Positions 47,250 through 56,588 of a stretch of 64,000 nt of DNA are shown piece after piece. The notes below the pieces were generated by a model that was not told the DNA's origin, ran no database searches, and saw nothing but the letters and a program-made list of their open reading frames with translations. Every line of letters begins with the position of its first letter. The first letter of the stretch is position 1. Source of the DNA: an uncultured Caulobacterales bacterium (GTDB lineage: Bacteria > Pseudomonadota > Alphaproteobacteria > Caulobacterales > Caulobacteraceae); contig CAIUMD010000094.1 of assembly GCA_903900155.1 (NCBI GenBank), forward strand, positions 1 to 64,000, read 5' to 3'. Both the position numbers and the translations under genes were made by a program.

Positions 47250-49238
47250 ATGGCTTCCGAAGCCTCTAGCGCCGCCGGCCCTGACTGCGCGCCCACGTCT
47301 ACCGACATTCCGCAACAGGAAGGCGCCCCTTCCAACGGCAATGGCCAGGGCCATGGCGACGCGAAGGGCCATGGCTTTTTCGCCCTGGCCCTGGGCTCGA
47401 TCGGCGTCGTGTTCGGCGATATCGGCACCAGTCCGCTGTACGCCCTGCGCGAGGCCCTGAGCCACGCCCGTTCGTCGGCCTCGGCCGAGCACGCGGTGCT
47501 GGGCGTGGTGTCGCTGGTCCTGTGGACCATGACCCTGTTCGTGACGATCAAGTACGTCATCTTCTTCATGCGCGCCGACAACAAGGGCGAGGGCGGCACC
47601 CTGGCCCTGATGGCCCTGGCCCAGAAGGCGCTGGGCAAGACCGGCCGCAAGCGCTCGATGGCGATCTTCTTCCTCGGCGTGGTCGGCGCGGCGCTGTTCT
47701 ATGGCGACGGCATCATCACCCCGGCCATCTCGGTGCTGTCGGCGGTCGAGGGCCTGAAGGACGCCCCCGGCGTCGGCCGCAGCCTGACGCCCTATATCGT
47801 GCCGATCTCGGCCGGGATCCTGATCGCCCTCTTCGCCGTCCAGTCGCGCGGCACCCACAAGATGGCGGCGCTGTTCGGGCCGTTCACGGCGGTGTGGTTC
47901 CTGATTCTGGGCGCCCTGGGCGCGTTCCACCTGGCCGACGATCCGTCGATCTTCCGCGCCTTCAACCCCTGGTACGGCGTACGCTTCCTGTTCGAGAACG
48001 GCTTCATCGGCTTCGTCATCCTGGGCAGCGTGTTCCTGGTCGTGACCGGGGCCGAGGCGCTGTACGCCGACATGGGCCACTTCGGGAAGCGCCCGATCCA
48101 GGCCTCGTGGCTGTGCCTGGTTTTCCCCTGCCTGGCCCTGAACTATCTGGGCCAGGGCGCCATGGTGCTGGACAACCCCGCCGCCGGCCGCAATCCGTTC
48201 TGGGAGATGGTGCCCGGCTTCGCCTACTGGCCCGTGCTGCTGATGGCCACCGTCGCCACCGTCATCGCCAGCCAGGCGGTGATCACCGGCGCCTTCTCGA
48301 TGACCCAGCAGGCCGTGCAGTTGGGCCTCCTGCCGCGCATCGAGATCAAGCGCACGTCCGAGACCCAGGCCGGCCAGATCTTCGTGCCGGCCGTCAATCA
48401 GTTCCTGCTGATCGGCGTGCTGGTGCTGCTGTTCATGTTCCAGAGCTCGCACAGGCTGGCTTCGGCCTACGGCATCGCGGTGACCGGCGCGATGTTCGTC
48501 GACACCCTGCTGGCCTATGTCGTCATCCGCCGCGTGTGGAAGTGGAACCTGGGCCAGACGGGCCTCTTGCTGATCCCGCTGGTCGCCCTGGATCTGGTCT
48601 TCATCGCCTCGAACATGCTGAAGATCCCGGACGGCGCCTGGCTGCCGCTGGTGTTCGGCGCGGTGCTGGTGCTGATCATGTGGACCTGGACCCGCGGCGC
48701 CAACATCCTGACCGCCAAGACCCGCCGCGACAGCGTGCCCCTGGTCGACCTGATGGAAATCCTGCGCGCCCGCGCCCCGCACCGCGCGCCCGGCACGGCG
48801 ATCTTCCTGACCTCGGATCCCGAGATGACCCCGGTCGCGCTGATGCACAATCTCAAGCACAACAAGGTGCTGCACGAGCGCAACGTCATCCTGACGGTCC
48901 GCACCACCGAGACGCCGCGCGTCCGCGAAGAGGACCGGGTGACGATCGAGAAGGTCAACGACGACTTCAAGAAGGTCATCGTCAACTACGGCTTCATGGA
49001 AAGCCCCAACATCCCCAAGGCGCTGGCGGTCTGCCGCAAGCAGGGGCTGAAGTTCGACATCATGGCCACCAGCTTCTTCCTGGGAAGGCGCTCGATCGTG
49101 CCGTCGGCCAATAGCGGCATGCCGCTGTGGCAGGACCGTCTTTTCATCTACCTGATGAAGAACGCGGCCAATCCGACGGACTTCTTCAAGATTCCACCCG
49201 GCCGTGTGGTCGAGCTGGGCGCCCAAGTCACGGTTTAG
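47250..49238 (+). CDS. kup: Kup-type low-affinity potassium transporter
   Basis: A 662-residue K+ uptake protein. Residues 1-38 are a Gly/Asn/His-rich polar leader, then LALGSIGVVFGDIGTSPLYALRE, the Kup hallmark. Twelve or so TM helices follow, including FYGDGIITPAISVLSAVEGL, with a C-terminal cytoplasmic part (about 490-662) holding FLTSDPEMTPVALMHNLKHN. ATG 47250 has GGAGGG upstream. Length is normal. Confidence 0.96.
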   Translation: MASEASSAAGPDCAPTSTDIPQQEGAPSNGNGQGHGDAKGHGFFALALGSIGVVFGDIGTSPLYALREALSHARSSASAEHAVLGVVSLVLWTMTLFVTIKYVIFFMRADNKGEGGTLALMALAQKALGKTGRKRSMAIFFLGVVGAALFYGDGIITPAISVLSAVEGLKDAPGVGRSLTPYIVPISAGILIALFAVQSRGTHKMAALFGPFTAVWFLILGALGAFHLADDPSIFRAFNPWYGVRFLFENGFIGFVILGSVFLVVTGAEALYADMGHFGKRPIQASWLCLVFPCLALNYLGQGAMVLDNPAAGRNPFWEMVPGFAYWPVLLMATVATVIASQAVITGAFSMTQQAVQLGLLPRIEIKRTSETQAGQIFVPAVNQFLLIGVLVLLFMFQSSHRLASAYGIAVTGAMFVDTLLAYVVIRRVWKWNLGQTGLLLIPLVALDLVFIASNMLKIPDGAWLPLVFGAVLVLIMWTWTRGANILTAKTRRDSVPLVDLMEILRARAPHRAPGTAIFLTSDPEMTPVALMHNLKHNKVLHERNVILTVRTTETPRVREEDRVTIEKVNDDFKKVIVNYGFMESPNIPKALAVCRKQGLKFDIMATSFFLGRRSIVPSANSGMPLWQDRLFIYLMKNAANPTDFFKIPPGRVVELGAQVTV

Positions 49239-49256
49239 CGAGTACAGTCCCGGCTT

Positions 49257-49619
49257 ATGGAAACCACGCTGCGCGTACTGGGCGACGGTCTGTCGATCGC
49301 CGCCCTGGCCATCATCGCCGCCACGGCCCAGGGCGCGTGGAAGCGCATCCCCAAGGGCGTGCCCGTGCCCATGCAGTGGGATTTTGCCGGCAAGCCGACC
49401 TGGCGCGCGCCCAAGCCGCTGGCCCTGCTGACCATCCCGATCGCCTCGATCCTGGTGCTGCTGGCCTTCACCGCCACCCAGGCGACCTTCACCGACGATC
49501 CGATGCGCGCGATCATCATCTTCCTGGTCCGCGCCACCCTCGCCGCCAGCCTGGCGCTGAGCCAGCTTTTCCACCTCCGCTTCGTCATCAAGACGTTGCA
49601 GGACGAAGGTCAGCTTTAA
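49257..49619 (+). CDS. DUF1648-like small membrane protein
   Basis: A 120-residue protein with hydrophobic segments near 12-27, 53-72 and 84-105. The loop KRIPKGVPVPMQWDFAGKPTWRAPK follows the DUF1648 pattern (P-x-H/Q-W-D/N-x-x-G). It starts 19 bp after kup and probably shares its transcript. Function unknown. Confidence 0.75.
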   Translation: METTLRVLGDGLSIAALAIIAATAQGAWKRIPKGVPVPMQWDFAGKPTWRAPKPLALLTIPIASILVLLAFTATQATFTDDPMRAIIIFLVRATLAASLALSQLFHLRFVIKTLQDEGQL

Positions 49620-49690
49620 ACTTCTTGACCCGCGCGCCCTGATCCCGTTGAAGGCGCGCGACTTTGTGTTTCTCTCCGGAAGGACCCCTC

Positions 49691-50917
49691 ATGGCCGACA
49701 AGTCCGTGAAGAAGGTCGTGCTCGCCTATTCGGGCGGCCTCGACACCTCGATCATCCTGAAGTGGCTGCAGACCGAATACGGCGCTGAGGTCATCACCTT
49801 CACGGCCGACCTGGGCCAAGGCGAAGAGATCGAACCGGCGCGCGCCAAGGCGCTGGCCGCCGGCGTCAAGCCCGAGAACATCTTCATCGAGGACGTCCGC
49901 GAGGAGTTCGTCCGCGACTTCGTGTTCCCGATGTTCCGCGCCAACACCGTGTACGAAGGCCAGTACCTGCTGGGCACCTCGATCGCGCGTCCGCTGATCG
50001 CCAAGAAGCAGATCGAGATCGCCCGCCAGATGGGCGCCGACGCCGTCAGCCACGGCGCGACCGGCAAGGGCAACGACCAGGTCCGCTTCGAGCTCGGCTA
50101 CTATGGCCTGGAGCCCGACATCACCGTGATCGCCCCGTGGCGCGAGTGGGACTTCAAGTCCCGCGAGGCCCTGCTGGACTTCGCCGAGAAGCACCAGATC
50201 CAGATCACCAAGGACAAGCGCGGCGAGGCTCCGTTCAGCGTCGACGCCAACCTGCTGCACTCGTCGTCGGAAGGTAAGGTCCTGGAGGACCCGGCGGTCG
50301 AGGCTCCCGAGTTCGTCCACATGCGCACGATCGCGCCGGAAGACGCGCCCGATCAGGCCACCATCATCACCATCGACTTCGAAAAGGGCGACCCGGTCGC
50401 CATCGACGGCGTGGCCATGTCGCCCGCCACCCTGCTGACCAAGCTGAACGAACTGGGCCGCGACAACGGCATTGGCCGCCTGGACCTGGTCGAGAACCGC
50501 TTCGTCGGCATGAAGTCGCGCGGCGTCTACGAGACCCCCGGCGGCACCATCCTGCTGGCCGCCCACCGCGGCATCGAGAGCATCACCCTCGACCGCGGCG
50601 CGATGCACCTGAAGGATGAGCTGATGCCGAAGTACGCCACGCTGGTGTACAACGGCTTCTGGTTCACGCCCGAGCGCGAGATGCTGCAGGCGGCCATCGA
50701 CTACAGCCAGCAGAAGGTCAGCGGCCGCGTTCGCGTGAAGCTGTACAAGGGCAATGTCACGGTCATCGGCCGCGAGAGCCCCTACAGCCTGTACGACCAG
50801 GACCTGGTGACCTTCGAAGAAGGCAAGGTGGCCTACGACCACCGCGACGCCGGCGGCTTCATCAAGCTGAACGCCCTGCGCCTGCGCGTCCTGGCCAAGC
50901 GCGACAAGCGCGGCTAG
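49691..50917 (+). CDS. argG: argininosuccinate synthase
   Basis: A 408-residue enzyme joining citrulline and aspartate in arginine synthesis. [18 protein letters not shown] is the ATP pyrophosphatase loop. The rest is well conserved: [38 protein letters not shown] and [22 protein letters not shown] 49691 is preferred over a frame extending nine codons upstream. A strong terminator follows. Confidence 0.98.
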   Translation: MADKSVKKVVLAYSGGLDTSIILKWLQTEYGAEVITFTADLGQGEEIEPARAKALAAGVKPENIFIEDVREEFVRDFVFPMFRANTVYEGQYLLGTSIARPLIAKKQIEIARQMGADAVSHGATGKGNDQVRFELGYYGLEPDITVIAPWREWDFKSREALLDFAEKHQIQITKDKRGEAPFSVDANLLHSSSEGKVLEDPAVEAPEFVHMRTIAPEDAPDQATIITIDFEKGDPVAIDGVAMSPATLLTKLNELGRDNGIGRLDLVENRFVGMKSRGVYETPGGTILLAAHRGIESITLDRGAMHLKDELMPKYATLVYNGFWFTPEREMLQAAIDYSQQKVSGRVRVKLYKGNVTVIGRESPYSLYDQDLVTFEEGKVAYDHRDAGGFIKLNALRLRVLAKRDKRG

Positions 50918-50942
50918 GGCTCACCGCCTTCCGGAATACGAG

Positions 50943-50974
50943 AACGCCCCGGCCGACGGTCGGGGCGTTTTTCG
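50943..50974. terminator. bidirectional rho-independent terminator after argG
   Basis: Stem AACGCCCCG...CGGGGCGTT with a small loop, followed by TTTTTCG on the plus strand. The next gene converges from the minus strand and stops right at its edge. Confidence 0.85.
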
Positions 50975-51520
50975 TTATTCGTCGTGCAACGCCCGCTGAG
51001 CCAGCTGGGCGCAATAGCGGCCGAAGTGCTCGGCCAAGGCCTTTCCCGGTCCGGGGAAGGTCGTCACGCGGTCGCCGTACTCGATCGAGACGGTCCCGGT
51101 GCTGGCCAGCGAGCGCAGATAACCGTCCGGCATGTCGCCCTGCCCATCCACATAGCTGCGGCCCTTGAAGGTTTCGATGCCCCGCTGCACGCGGAACACC
51201 GCGCCCTGCGTGCGCACGCGCAGCTGTGCGGCGTCGACCTGCGGCTCATAGAGATGGGCCACGACGCCGCCCGACCTCAGCCCCGAGCAGCTCAGCACCA
51301 GGCCCACGTTCGAGCCATCGGCGCGCGGAGGACCGCTCATGATCAAGCCGCCGGTCACGCCGTGCGCCACACCCCATTGGTAGGTCTGACCATATTGCGT
51401 GAAGGTCTTGGGCGGCGGCGCGCGGTCCACGCCCATGGCCGTGGCCTGGAACACGAAGGTCGCGCCCGCGATCGCGACGATCGCGCTGCCGGCCAGAAGA
51501 ACGGAAGTCGAAATACGCAT
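50975..51520 (-). CDS. hypothetical secreted protein
   Basis: A 181-residue protein with a signal peptide or N-terminal anchor (residues 5-28, VLLAGSAIVAIAGATFVFQ). The mature part has short beta strands and two Cys (VLSCSGL and RYCAQLA) that could pair. A region near 120-150 (GDMPDGYLRSLASTGTVSIEYGD) looks like a compact beta domain. No family recognised. It stands alone, with the argG terminator at its 3' end. Confidence 0.7.
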   Translation of the reverse strand: MRISTSVLLAGSAIVAIAGATFVFQATAMGVDRAPPPKTFTQYGQTYQWGVAHGVTGGLIMSGPPRADGSNVGLVLSCSGLRSGGVVAHLYEPQVDAAQLRVRTQGAVFRVQRGIETFKGRSYVDGQGDMPDGYLRSLASTGTVSIEYGDRVTTFPGPGKALAEHFGRYCAQLAQRALHDE

Positions 51521-51575
51521 TGGCGTCTCCCTTGTGAGAAGACGCTAGCTCACCGCAACCCTTGGAAGCAATACG

Positions 51576-51782
51576 CTACACCCGGTTGTAGGGGTATCGA
51601 TCGCGGATCATCCGCTGAAAGAACCGACCCTTGGACCGGGCGCGGAAGAACGCCTTGCTGACGCGTTCGGGGACGCCGACATAGACGTACTCGTCGCCGT
51701 CCTGGAAGGTGACGAACAGCTTGCCGTGTTCGGGAGCGTAGTCGATCTCTCGGATCGCCGTGGATTCCACATGCATGGCCAT
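51576..51782 (-). CDS. KTSC-domain protein
   Basis: A 68-residue protein from ATG 51782 (AAAGG upstream; M at 51776 is an alternative). STAIREIDYAPEHGKLFVTF, then EYVYVGVPERVSKAFFRARS and FFQRMIRDRYPYNRV form the whole KTSC domain; here the K-T-S-C tetrad is replaced around SKAFFRA. KTSC domains are implicated in RNA or protein binding. A longer frame to 51920 adds Arg-rich residues unlike the family. Confidence 0.8.
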   Translation of the reverse strand: MAMHVESTAIREIDYAPEHGKLFVTFQDGDEYVYVGVPERVSKAFFRARSKGRFFQRMIRDRYPYNRV

Positions 51783-51924
51783 GAGCCTTTCGCGCGGGGG
51801 ATCGTTCCGAGATGGGAGCGATTCAGCGACGCGACGGTTCCCGGAACGCAGGTTGCGCCGCCGCGCCAGCCCGCTAGGCTCCGCTTCGGGGACGGCCTTC
51901 GGAGCCGCCGGGAGGAACATCGAA

Positions 51925-52332
51925 ATGCATCAATCCCACGCGCTCGTGGCGATCGTCACCCTGCTGTCGCTGCTGGTTTATCTCTGGATGATCCTGCGCA
52001 TTCCCGGCGCGCGCCGGCGGTCGGGCATCGACGCCCCGGCCATGACCGGCCATCCCGAGCTGGAGCGGCATCTGCGGGTCCAGGCCAACACCGTCGAGTG
52101 GCTGGTCATCTACCTGCCCGCGCTGTGGCTGTTCGCCATCTACTGGAACGACCTGGTCGCCGCCGCCCTGGGCGTGGTGTGGATGCTGGGCCGGATCATC
52201 TACGCCCTGGGCTATGCCGCCGACCCGAAGAAGCGCGAGGTCGGCTTCATCATCCAGGCCCTGGCCGCCGCGGTGCTGTTCTTCGGCGCCCTGGGGCGGG
52301 CGATCTGGATCCTGATGGTCATCGGCAACTAG
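51925..52332 (+). CDS. MAPEG-family membrane protein
   Basis: A 135-residue, four-helix membrane protein. The pattern ERHLRVQANTVEWLVIYLPALWLFA matches MAPEG enzymes (glutathione- or eicosanoid-related), with the E-R-x-x-x-x-x-N-x-x-E core visible. ATG 51925 is preceded by GGGAGGAAC. Bacterial members may be glutathione transferases or peroxidases; gshB is elsewhere in this window, but no link is shown. Confidence 0.85.
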   Translation: MHQSHALVAIVTLLSLLVYLWMILRIPGARRRSGIDAPAMTGHPELERHLRVQANTVEWLVIYLPALWLFAIYWNDLVAAALGVVWMLGRIIYALGYAADPKKREVGFIIQALAAAVLFFGALGRAIWILMVIGN

Positions 52333-52390
52333 GTAAAGCTTTGCCGGACAAAGCTTTGCTGACACGGGCGTGGAGGCCTATATCCGCGCC

Positions 52391-53023
52391 ATGGACCACC
52401 TGCCCGTCGATCCCGCCCGCTATGGCGCCTTCCTGGTCGCCATGTTCGTCATGGCCATCACCCCGGGTCCGGCCAACCTGTTCGCCATCGCCACCGGCAT
52501 GGAACGCGGCAAGGGCGCGGCGCTGGTCAGCGTGGTCGGCATGAACACGGCCACCCTGGTGTGGTTCGGCTGCTCGGCGCTCGGCCTGGGCGCGCTGATC
52601 CTGGCCTTCCCCAAGGCCTTCCACGTCCTGGCCCTGGCCGGCGCGGCCTACCTGGTCTGGCCGGGCCTGAAGTCGCTGTGGGCGGGGATCAGGAACATCG
52701 AGAGCCATGCTTCGGCCACGGTGCGCGCGGGCCGCTCGGCCTTCTTCGACGGCTTCATGGTCCAGATCGCCAATCCCAAGATCCTGCTGTTCTTCTCGGC
52801 CGTGCTGCCGCCGTTCCTGGACGTCAAGCGGCCCCTGGTCCCGCAGCTGATCATGTTCGCCTGCGCCACCATCGGCATGGACCTGATCAGCATGTCCTCC
52901 TACGGCCTGGGCGGAGCGGCGCTGTCGCCCCGGATGAACGAACCGGGCTTCCGGCGAATTTTTTCGATTCTGGTAGGCGTCCTTCTGATCACGGCCGCCG
53001 TATTGATCGTATCGAGGGGCTAG
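52391..53023 (+). CDS. LysE-family exporter
   Basis: A 210-residue membrane protein: VMAITPGPANLFAIATGMERG, GMNTATLVWFGCSALGLGALI, AGAAYLVWPGLKSLWAG and GFMVQIANPKILLFFSAVLP. This is the RhtB/LysE pattern for amino acid or homoserine-lactone efflux. ATG 52391 has GGAGG about 15 bases upstream; GTG 52370 is in frame but has no site. The TAG stop at 53021-53023 lies inside repeat copy 2. Confidence 0.88.
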   Translation: MDHLPVDPARYGAFLVAMFVMAITPGPANLFAIATGMERGKGAALVSVVGMNTATLVWFGCSALGLGALILAFPKAFHVLALAGAAYLVWPGLKSLWAGIRNIESHASATVRAGRSAFFDGFMVQIANPKILLFFSAVLPPFLDVKRPLVPQLIMFACATIGMDLISMSSYGLGGAALSPRMNEPGFRRIFSILVGVLLITAAVLIVSRG

Positions 53024-53123
53024 AGCCCTTTCCGATCTGATCGAAATGATCAGTCGGATAAAAAGGGCTCTAAATGAAAGACCTGGAGCATTTCACCGAT
53101 CCGTTCGGATCGGAAAATGCTCT
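53020..53123. repeat. double-hairpin intergenic repeat, copy 2 (inverted)
   Basis: Reverse complement of 325-427 with about four differences. It overlaps the stop codon of the LysE-family gene. Just beyond it (53129-53175) is GCCGAAAGTGGAACCCGGTTTCGG-like sequence, as often seen next to alphaproteobacterial palindromic repeats; copy 1 does not have this extension. Confidence 0.9.
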
Positions 53124-53279
53124 AGCATGGCAGCCGAAAGTGGAACCCGGTTTCGGCGTCCGCCACGCGTCGGAGCAAAGAAAGAAATTTCAGTCCCGCA
53201 TCAAACTGCGCCTTGGCGAAACCACAAAGCCCGGCCAGAGTTGTCTAAACACCCAGGACTCCGCTTGAAGGAGCAAGTC

Positions 53280-53867
53280 ATGTCCATGAAGAAGGTCGCC
53301 ATCGCCGCGTCGTTGGCCCTCGCGGCGACCTTATCGGCCTGCGCGACGCCCACGCCCTACCAGCCGCGTGTCACGTCCGGCTCGACCACCGGCGGATTCT
53401 CCGAGCAGCGGCTGGAAAGCGACCGCTATCGGATCAGCTTCGCCGGCAACAGCCTGACCTCGCGCGAGACGGTCGAGCGCTATCTGCTCTATCGGTCGGC
53501 CGAACTGACGGTGCAGCAGGGCTACGACTGGTTCGAGACCGCCGACCACCGCACCGACCGCACCGCCCGCTCGTACATCGAGCCTGATCCGTTCGCGCGT
53601 CCGGGCTTCGGCTGGGGTCCGTACGGCTACTGGCGCCCGTCCTGGCGCTATTTCGGCGGCGGCTATGGCTGGCGCACCTGGGACCCGTTCTGGGGTGACC
53701 CCTTCTTCGCCGACCGCGCCCAGATTCGCACCGTGGAGCGTTTCGAGGCCGGCGCCGAGATCGTGCTGCACAAAGGCAAGAAGCCGGAAGGCGACCCGCG
53801 CGCCTACGACGCCCGCGAGATCATGAGCAACCTGGCCAGTTCGATTCAGCGGCCGGTTCCGAAGTAA
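53280..53867 (+). CDS. CC0125/CC1285-family lipoprotein
   Basis: A 195-residue lipoprotein. ATG 53280 has AAGGAGCA upstream. Signal MSMKKVAIAASLALAATLSAC with lipobox LSAC (Cys21), then ATPTPYQPRV. The mature part has LLYRSAELTVQQGYDWFETA, an aromatic/Gly-rich stretch (GWGPYGYWRPSWRYFGGG) and ends with EIMSNLASSIQRPVPK. Caulobacter proteins CC0125 and CC1285 define this family as I recall; no function is known. Confidence 0.87.
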   Translation: MSMKKVAIAASLALAATLSACATPTPYQPRVTSGSTTGGFSEQRLESDRYRISFAGNSLTSRETVERYLLYRSAELTVQQGYDWFETADHRTDRTARSYIEPDPFARPGFGWGPYGYWRPSWRYFGGGYGWRTWDPFWGDPFFADRAQIRTVERFEAGAEIVLHKGKKPEGDPRAYDAREIMSNLASSIQRPVPK

Positions 53868-53879
53868 CGACATGAATCT

Positions 53880-54005
53880 TCCTCCCCCTTTATGGGGGAG
53901 GGGGACCGCCGAATGGCGGTGGAGGGGGCTCAGCCGGCAATTAGTCCGTGCACCGCGCCCCCTCCGTCGGCTTTCGCCGACACCTCCCCCAGGCGGGGGA
54001 GGAAT
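53880..54005. repeat. paired CTCCCCC palindromic repeat, copy A
   Basis: Outer arms TCCTCCCCCTTTATGGGGGA and CCTCCCCCAGGCGGGGGAGG with inner complementary GGCGGTGGAGGGGGC / GCGCCCCCTCCG-type blocks. It lies between the converging lipoprotein and SDR genes. A related but not identical element is at 62530-62654. Confidence 0.85.
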
Positions 54006-54018
54006 ATCCACCAAACGC

Positions 54019-54801
<783 letters not shown>

Positions 54802-54870
54802 GGACGTTTCCCTCTTCTTCGCGTTTGGAGCGTTCGCGTTTAGGATCGAGTTGAAGAGGTGTTTATCCCG

Positions 54871-55281
54871 ATGAGCCGCGACGCCAAACCGTCCCCCGAC
54901 GTAAACGTCAACGAGGTGCTGGACCCCAAGAAGGCGCTCTCGCCCGTGACCGTACGGGTCAACGAAGAGAAGGTGCGCGAGGGCTTCCTGCCCAAGATCC
55001 GCAAGGTCGCCGCCAAGGTCCCGTTCGCCGCCGACGCCCTGTCGGTCTGGTGGGCCGCGCGCGATCCCGAGACCCCGACGGCGGCCAAGGGCATGATCTT
55101 CGCGGCCCTGGCCTATTTCGTGCTGCCGACCGACGCCATTCCCGACATCCTGCCGGCCATCGGCTTCACCGACGACGCGGCGGTGTTCGCGGCGCTGGTG
55201 GCGATCCTGGGCAAGACGGTGAAGCCGCGCCACAAGGAAGCCGCCCAGGCCTTCCTGCAGAAACTGTCCCATGACGCCTGA
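54871..55281 (+). CDS. YkvA-type DUF1232 protein
   Basis: A 136-residue protein with KVPFAADALSVWWAARDPETPTAAKGMIFAALAYFVLPTDAIPDIL, the DUF1232 hallmark (PxDxIPD). A hydrophobic helix spans the alanine-rich part. ATG 54871 is preferred over a GTG at 54859. Its stop overlaps the start of the next frame by 11 bp. Confidence 0.87.
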   Translation: MSRDAKPSPDVNVNEVLDPKKALSPVTVRVNEEKVREGFLPKIRKVAAKVPFAADALSVWWAARDPETPTAAKGMIFAALAYFVLPTDAIPDILPAIGFTDDAAVFAALVAILGKTVKPRHKEAAQAFLQKLSHDA

Positions 55282-55539
55282 AGCCCTGCCGCGGGCGATC
55301 GCCGCCGGCGGCGCCCTGGCCTTGTGCTGGCCGTCGTCGGCATGGAGGTCTCCAGACTGCTGCCGCCGGAACGCGCGATGGCGACCACGATCAGCGCCTT
55401 CACGGCCTCGGACGCCATCCTGTCCTTCGACCTCGTCAAGGGCGCCAAGCTGCTCAATTCCTCGCGCCTGACCGCCTGGGCCGTCTGGTTCCTCTATTGG
55501 GGCGGACAGGCGGCCATCTGCTGGGGCATGCTCAGCTAG
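55271..55539 (+). pseudogene. small membrane protein, probably frameshifted by one base
   Basis: ATG 55271 opens MTPEALPRAIAAGGALAL in one frame, but the following VLAVVGMEVSRLLPPERA through WFLYWGGQAAICWGMLS is in another (55324-55539). Adding one C to GGCCTTGTG near 55320 restores a continuous ~90-residue protein with two hydrophobic segments. The second frame has a GTG at 55324, so a shorter intact gene of 71 residues is the alternative. It is translationally overlapped with the DUF1232 gene. Confidence 0.6.
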
Positions 55540-55557
55540 ACCTTTTCGGAGACCGCC

Positions 55558-56013
55558 ATGCTCGCCCTCGTGATCGCCGCGCTCGTCCAATCCGCCGCTC
55601 CGCCGCAAGCCGACCCCGAGGACAAGGCCGTGCTGGCCGTCGCCCAGGCCTTCTTCGACGGCATGGAAGCCGGCAGCACGCAGGCCATGCGGGCCACGGT
55701 CCTTCCCAACGCCCAGTTCATGGGTGTGCGCAAGCAACCCGACGGGACCTACAAGATCGGCCGCGTCGCCTTCGAGGACAGCTTCGGCAAGCGCGCCGAT
55801 CCGGGCGTCAAGGAATGGATGTGGTCGCCGGTGATCATCCGCCGCGGCGGCCTGGCCACCTTGACGGCTCCCTACGAGGTCTCGCGCGACGGCAAGACCC
55901 TGCACTGCGGCATCGACGTCTTCACACTGGCGAAACAGGACGGCGCCTGGAAGATCGCCAGCATCAGCTGGACGGCCGAACCCGACGCCTGCCCGGAGCT
56001 GAGGAAGCTCTAG
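55558..56013 (+). CDS. NTF2-like (SnoaL/DUF4440) secreted protein
   Basis: A 151-residue protein. A weak signal sequence MLALVIAALVQSAAPPQA is followed by an NTF2-like cone fold: VLAVAQAFFDGMEAGSTQAM, DSFGKRADPGVKEWMW, and KQDGAWKIASISWTAEPD near the end. These folds act as enzymes or binding pockets; no active-site pattern is visible. It overlaps the GNAT gene stop by 4 bp. Confidence 0.75.
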   Translation: MLALVIAALVQSAAPPQADPEDKAVLAVAQAFFDGMEAGSTQAMRATVLPNAQFMGVRKQPDGTYKIGRVAFEDSFGKRADPGVKEWMWSPVIIRRGGLATLTAPYEVSRDGKTLHCGIDVFTLAKQDGAWKIASISWTAEPDACPELRKL

Positions 56014-56531
56014 CCCACCCGAAACCGCAGCACCGCGCCGTTCCACATCGCGTCGTCGTGGTCCTCCTCGACGATGTCGCGCACGCCCGGATAGCTAGCC
56101 GCCGCCTGGCGCCAGAAGGCCAGGGCCCCGGCGTTGCGGCGGACCACCGCCGCCTCCCAGACGCCCCAGGCCGTGCCGAACAGGGCGTGGGCGGCGGCGA
56201 CGCCCACCCCGCGGCGGCGGTGCTTGCGGACGACGAAGAACTCGGCCACCGCCCGGTCGATGGGGCTGGGGGAATGGGCGACGTCGTTGACCAGGGCGAA
56301 GCCGACCGGCAGGCCCTTGATCCGGAACAGCCAGGCCCCGCGCGCCGGATCGCTCCAGTAGCTCTCCAGGCCCGGATAGTCGCAATAGCGCCCGTCCGGA
56401 CCCAGCTCGCCCTCGGCCTCGCGGTCGAACCACAGCGCCGAGAAATCGTGGATGTAGAGCTGCATCAGGTTGGCGATGACGTGCGCCTCGTCGGCGGCGG
56501 CGCGTTCGACGGTCAGACTCGCCATCGACAT
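56010..56531 (-). CDS. GNAT acetyltransferase
   Basis: A 173-residue N-acetyltransferase from ATG 56531 (GGAGG upstream). The acetyl-CoA loop is RKHRRRGVGVAAAHALF, with AVAEFFVV strand before and RRNAGALAFWRQAAA after. The opening TVERAAADEAHVIANLMQLYIHDFS is typical of a YjgM/predicted acetyltransferase subgroup. Substrate unknown. Divergent from the cyclopropane synthase gene. Confidence 0.86.
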   Translation of the reverse strand: MSMASLTVERAAADEAHVIANLMQLYIHDFSALWFDREAEGELGPDGRYCDYPGLESYWSDPARGAWLFRIKGLPVGFALVNDVAHSPSPIDRAVAEFFVVRKHRRRGVGVAAAHALFGTAWGVWEAAVVRRNAGALAFWRQAAASYPGVRDIVEEDHDDAMWNGAVLRFRVG

Positions 56532-56588
56532 CGATTTCCTCCGTAGGCGACAGGTTGTCGCGGACGAACCAGTGCTTAAGTTGGTCGG

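Noticed and set aside
47103-49574. 823-residue minus-strand frame opposite kup
   Set aside because: It is antisense to a clear kup gene, is rich in His, Asp, Gln and Gly, and lacks any domain: a typical shadow in GC-rich DNA.
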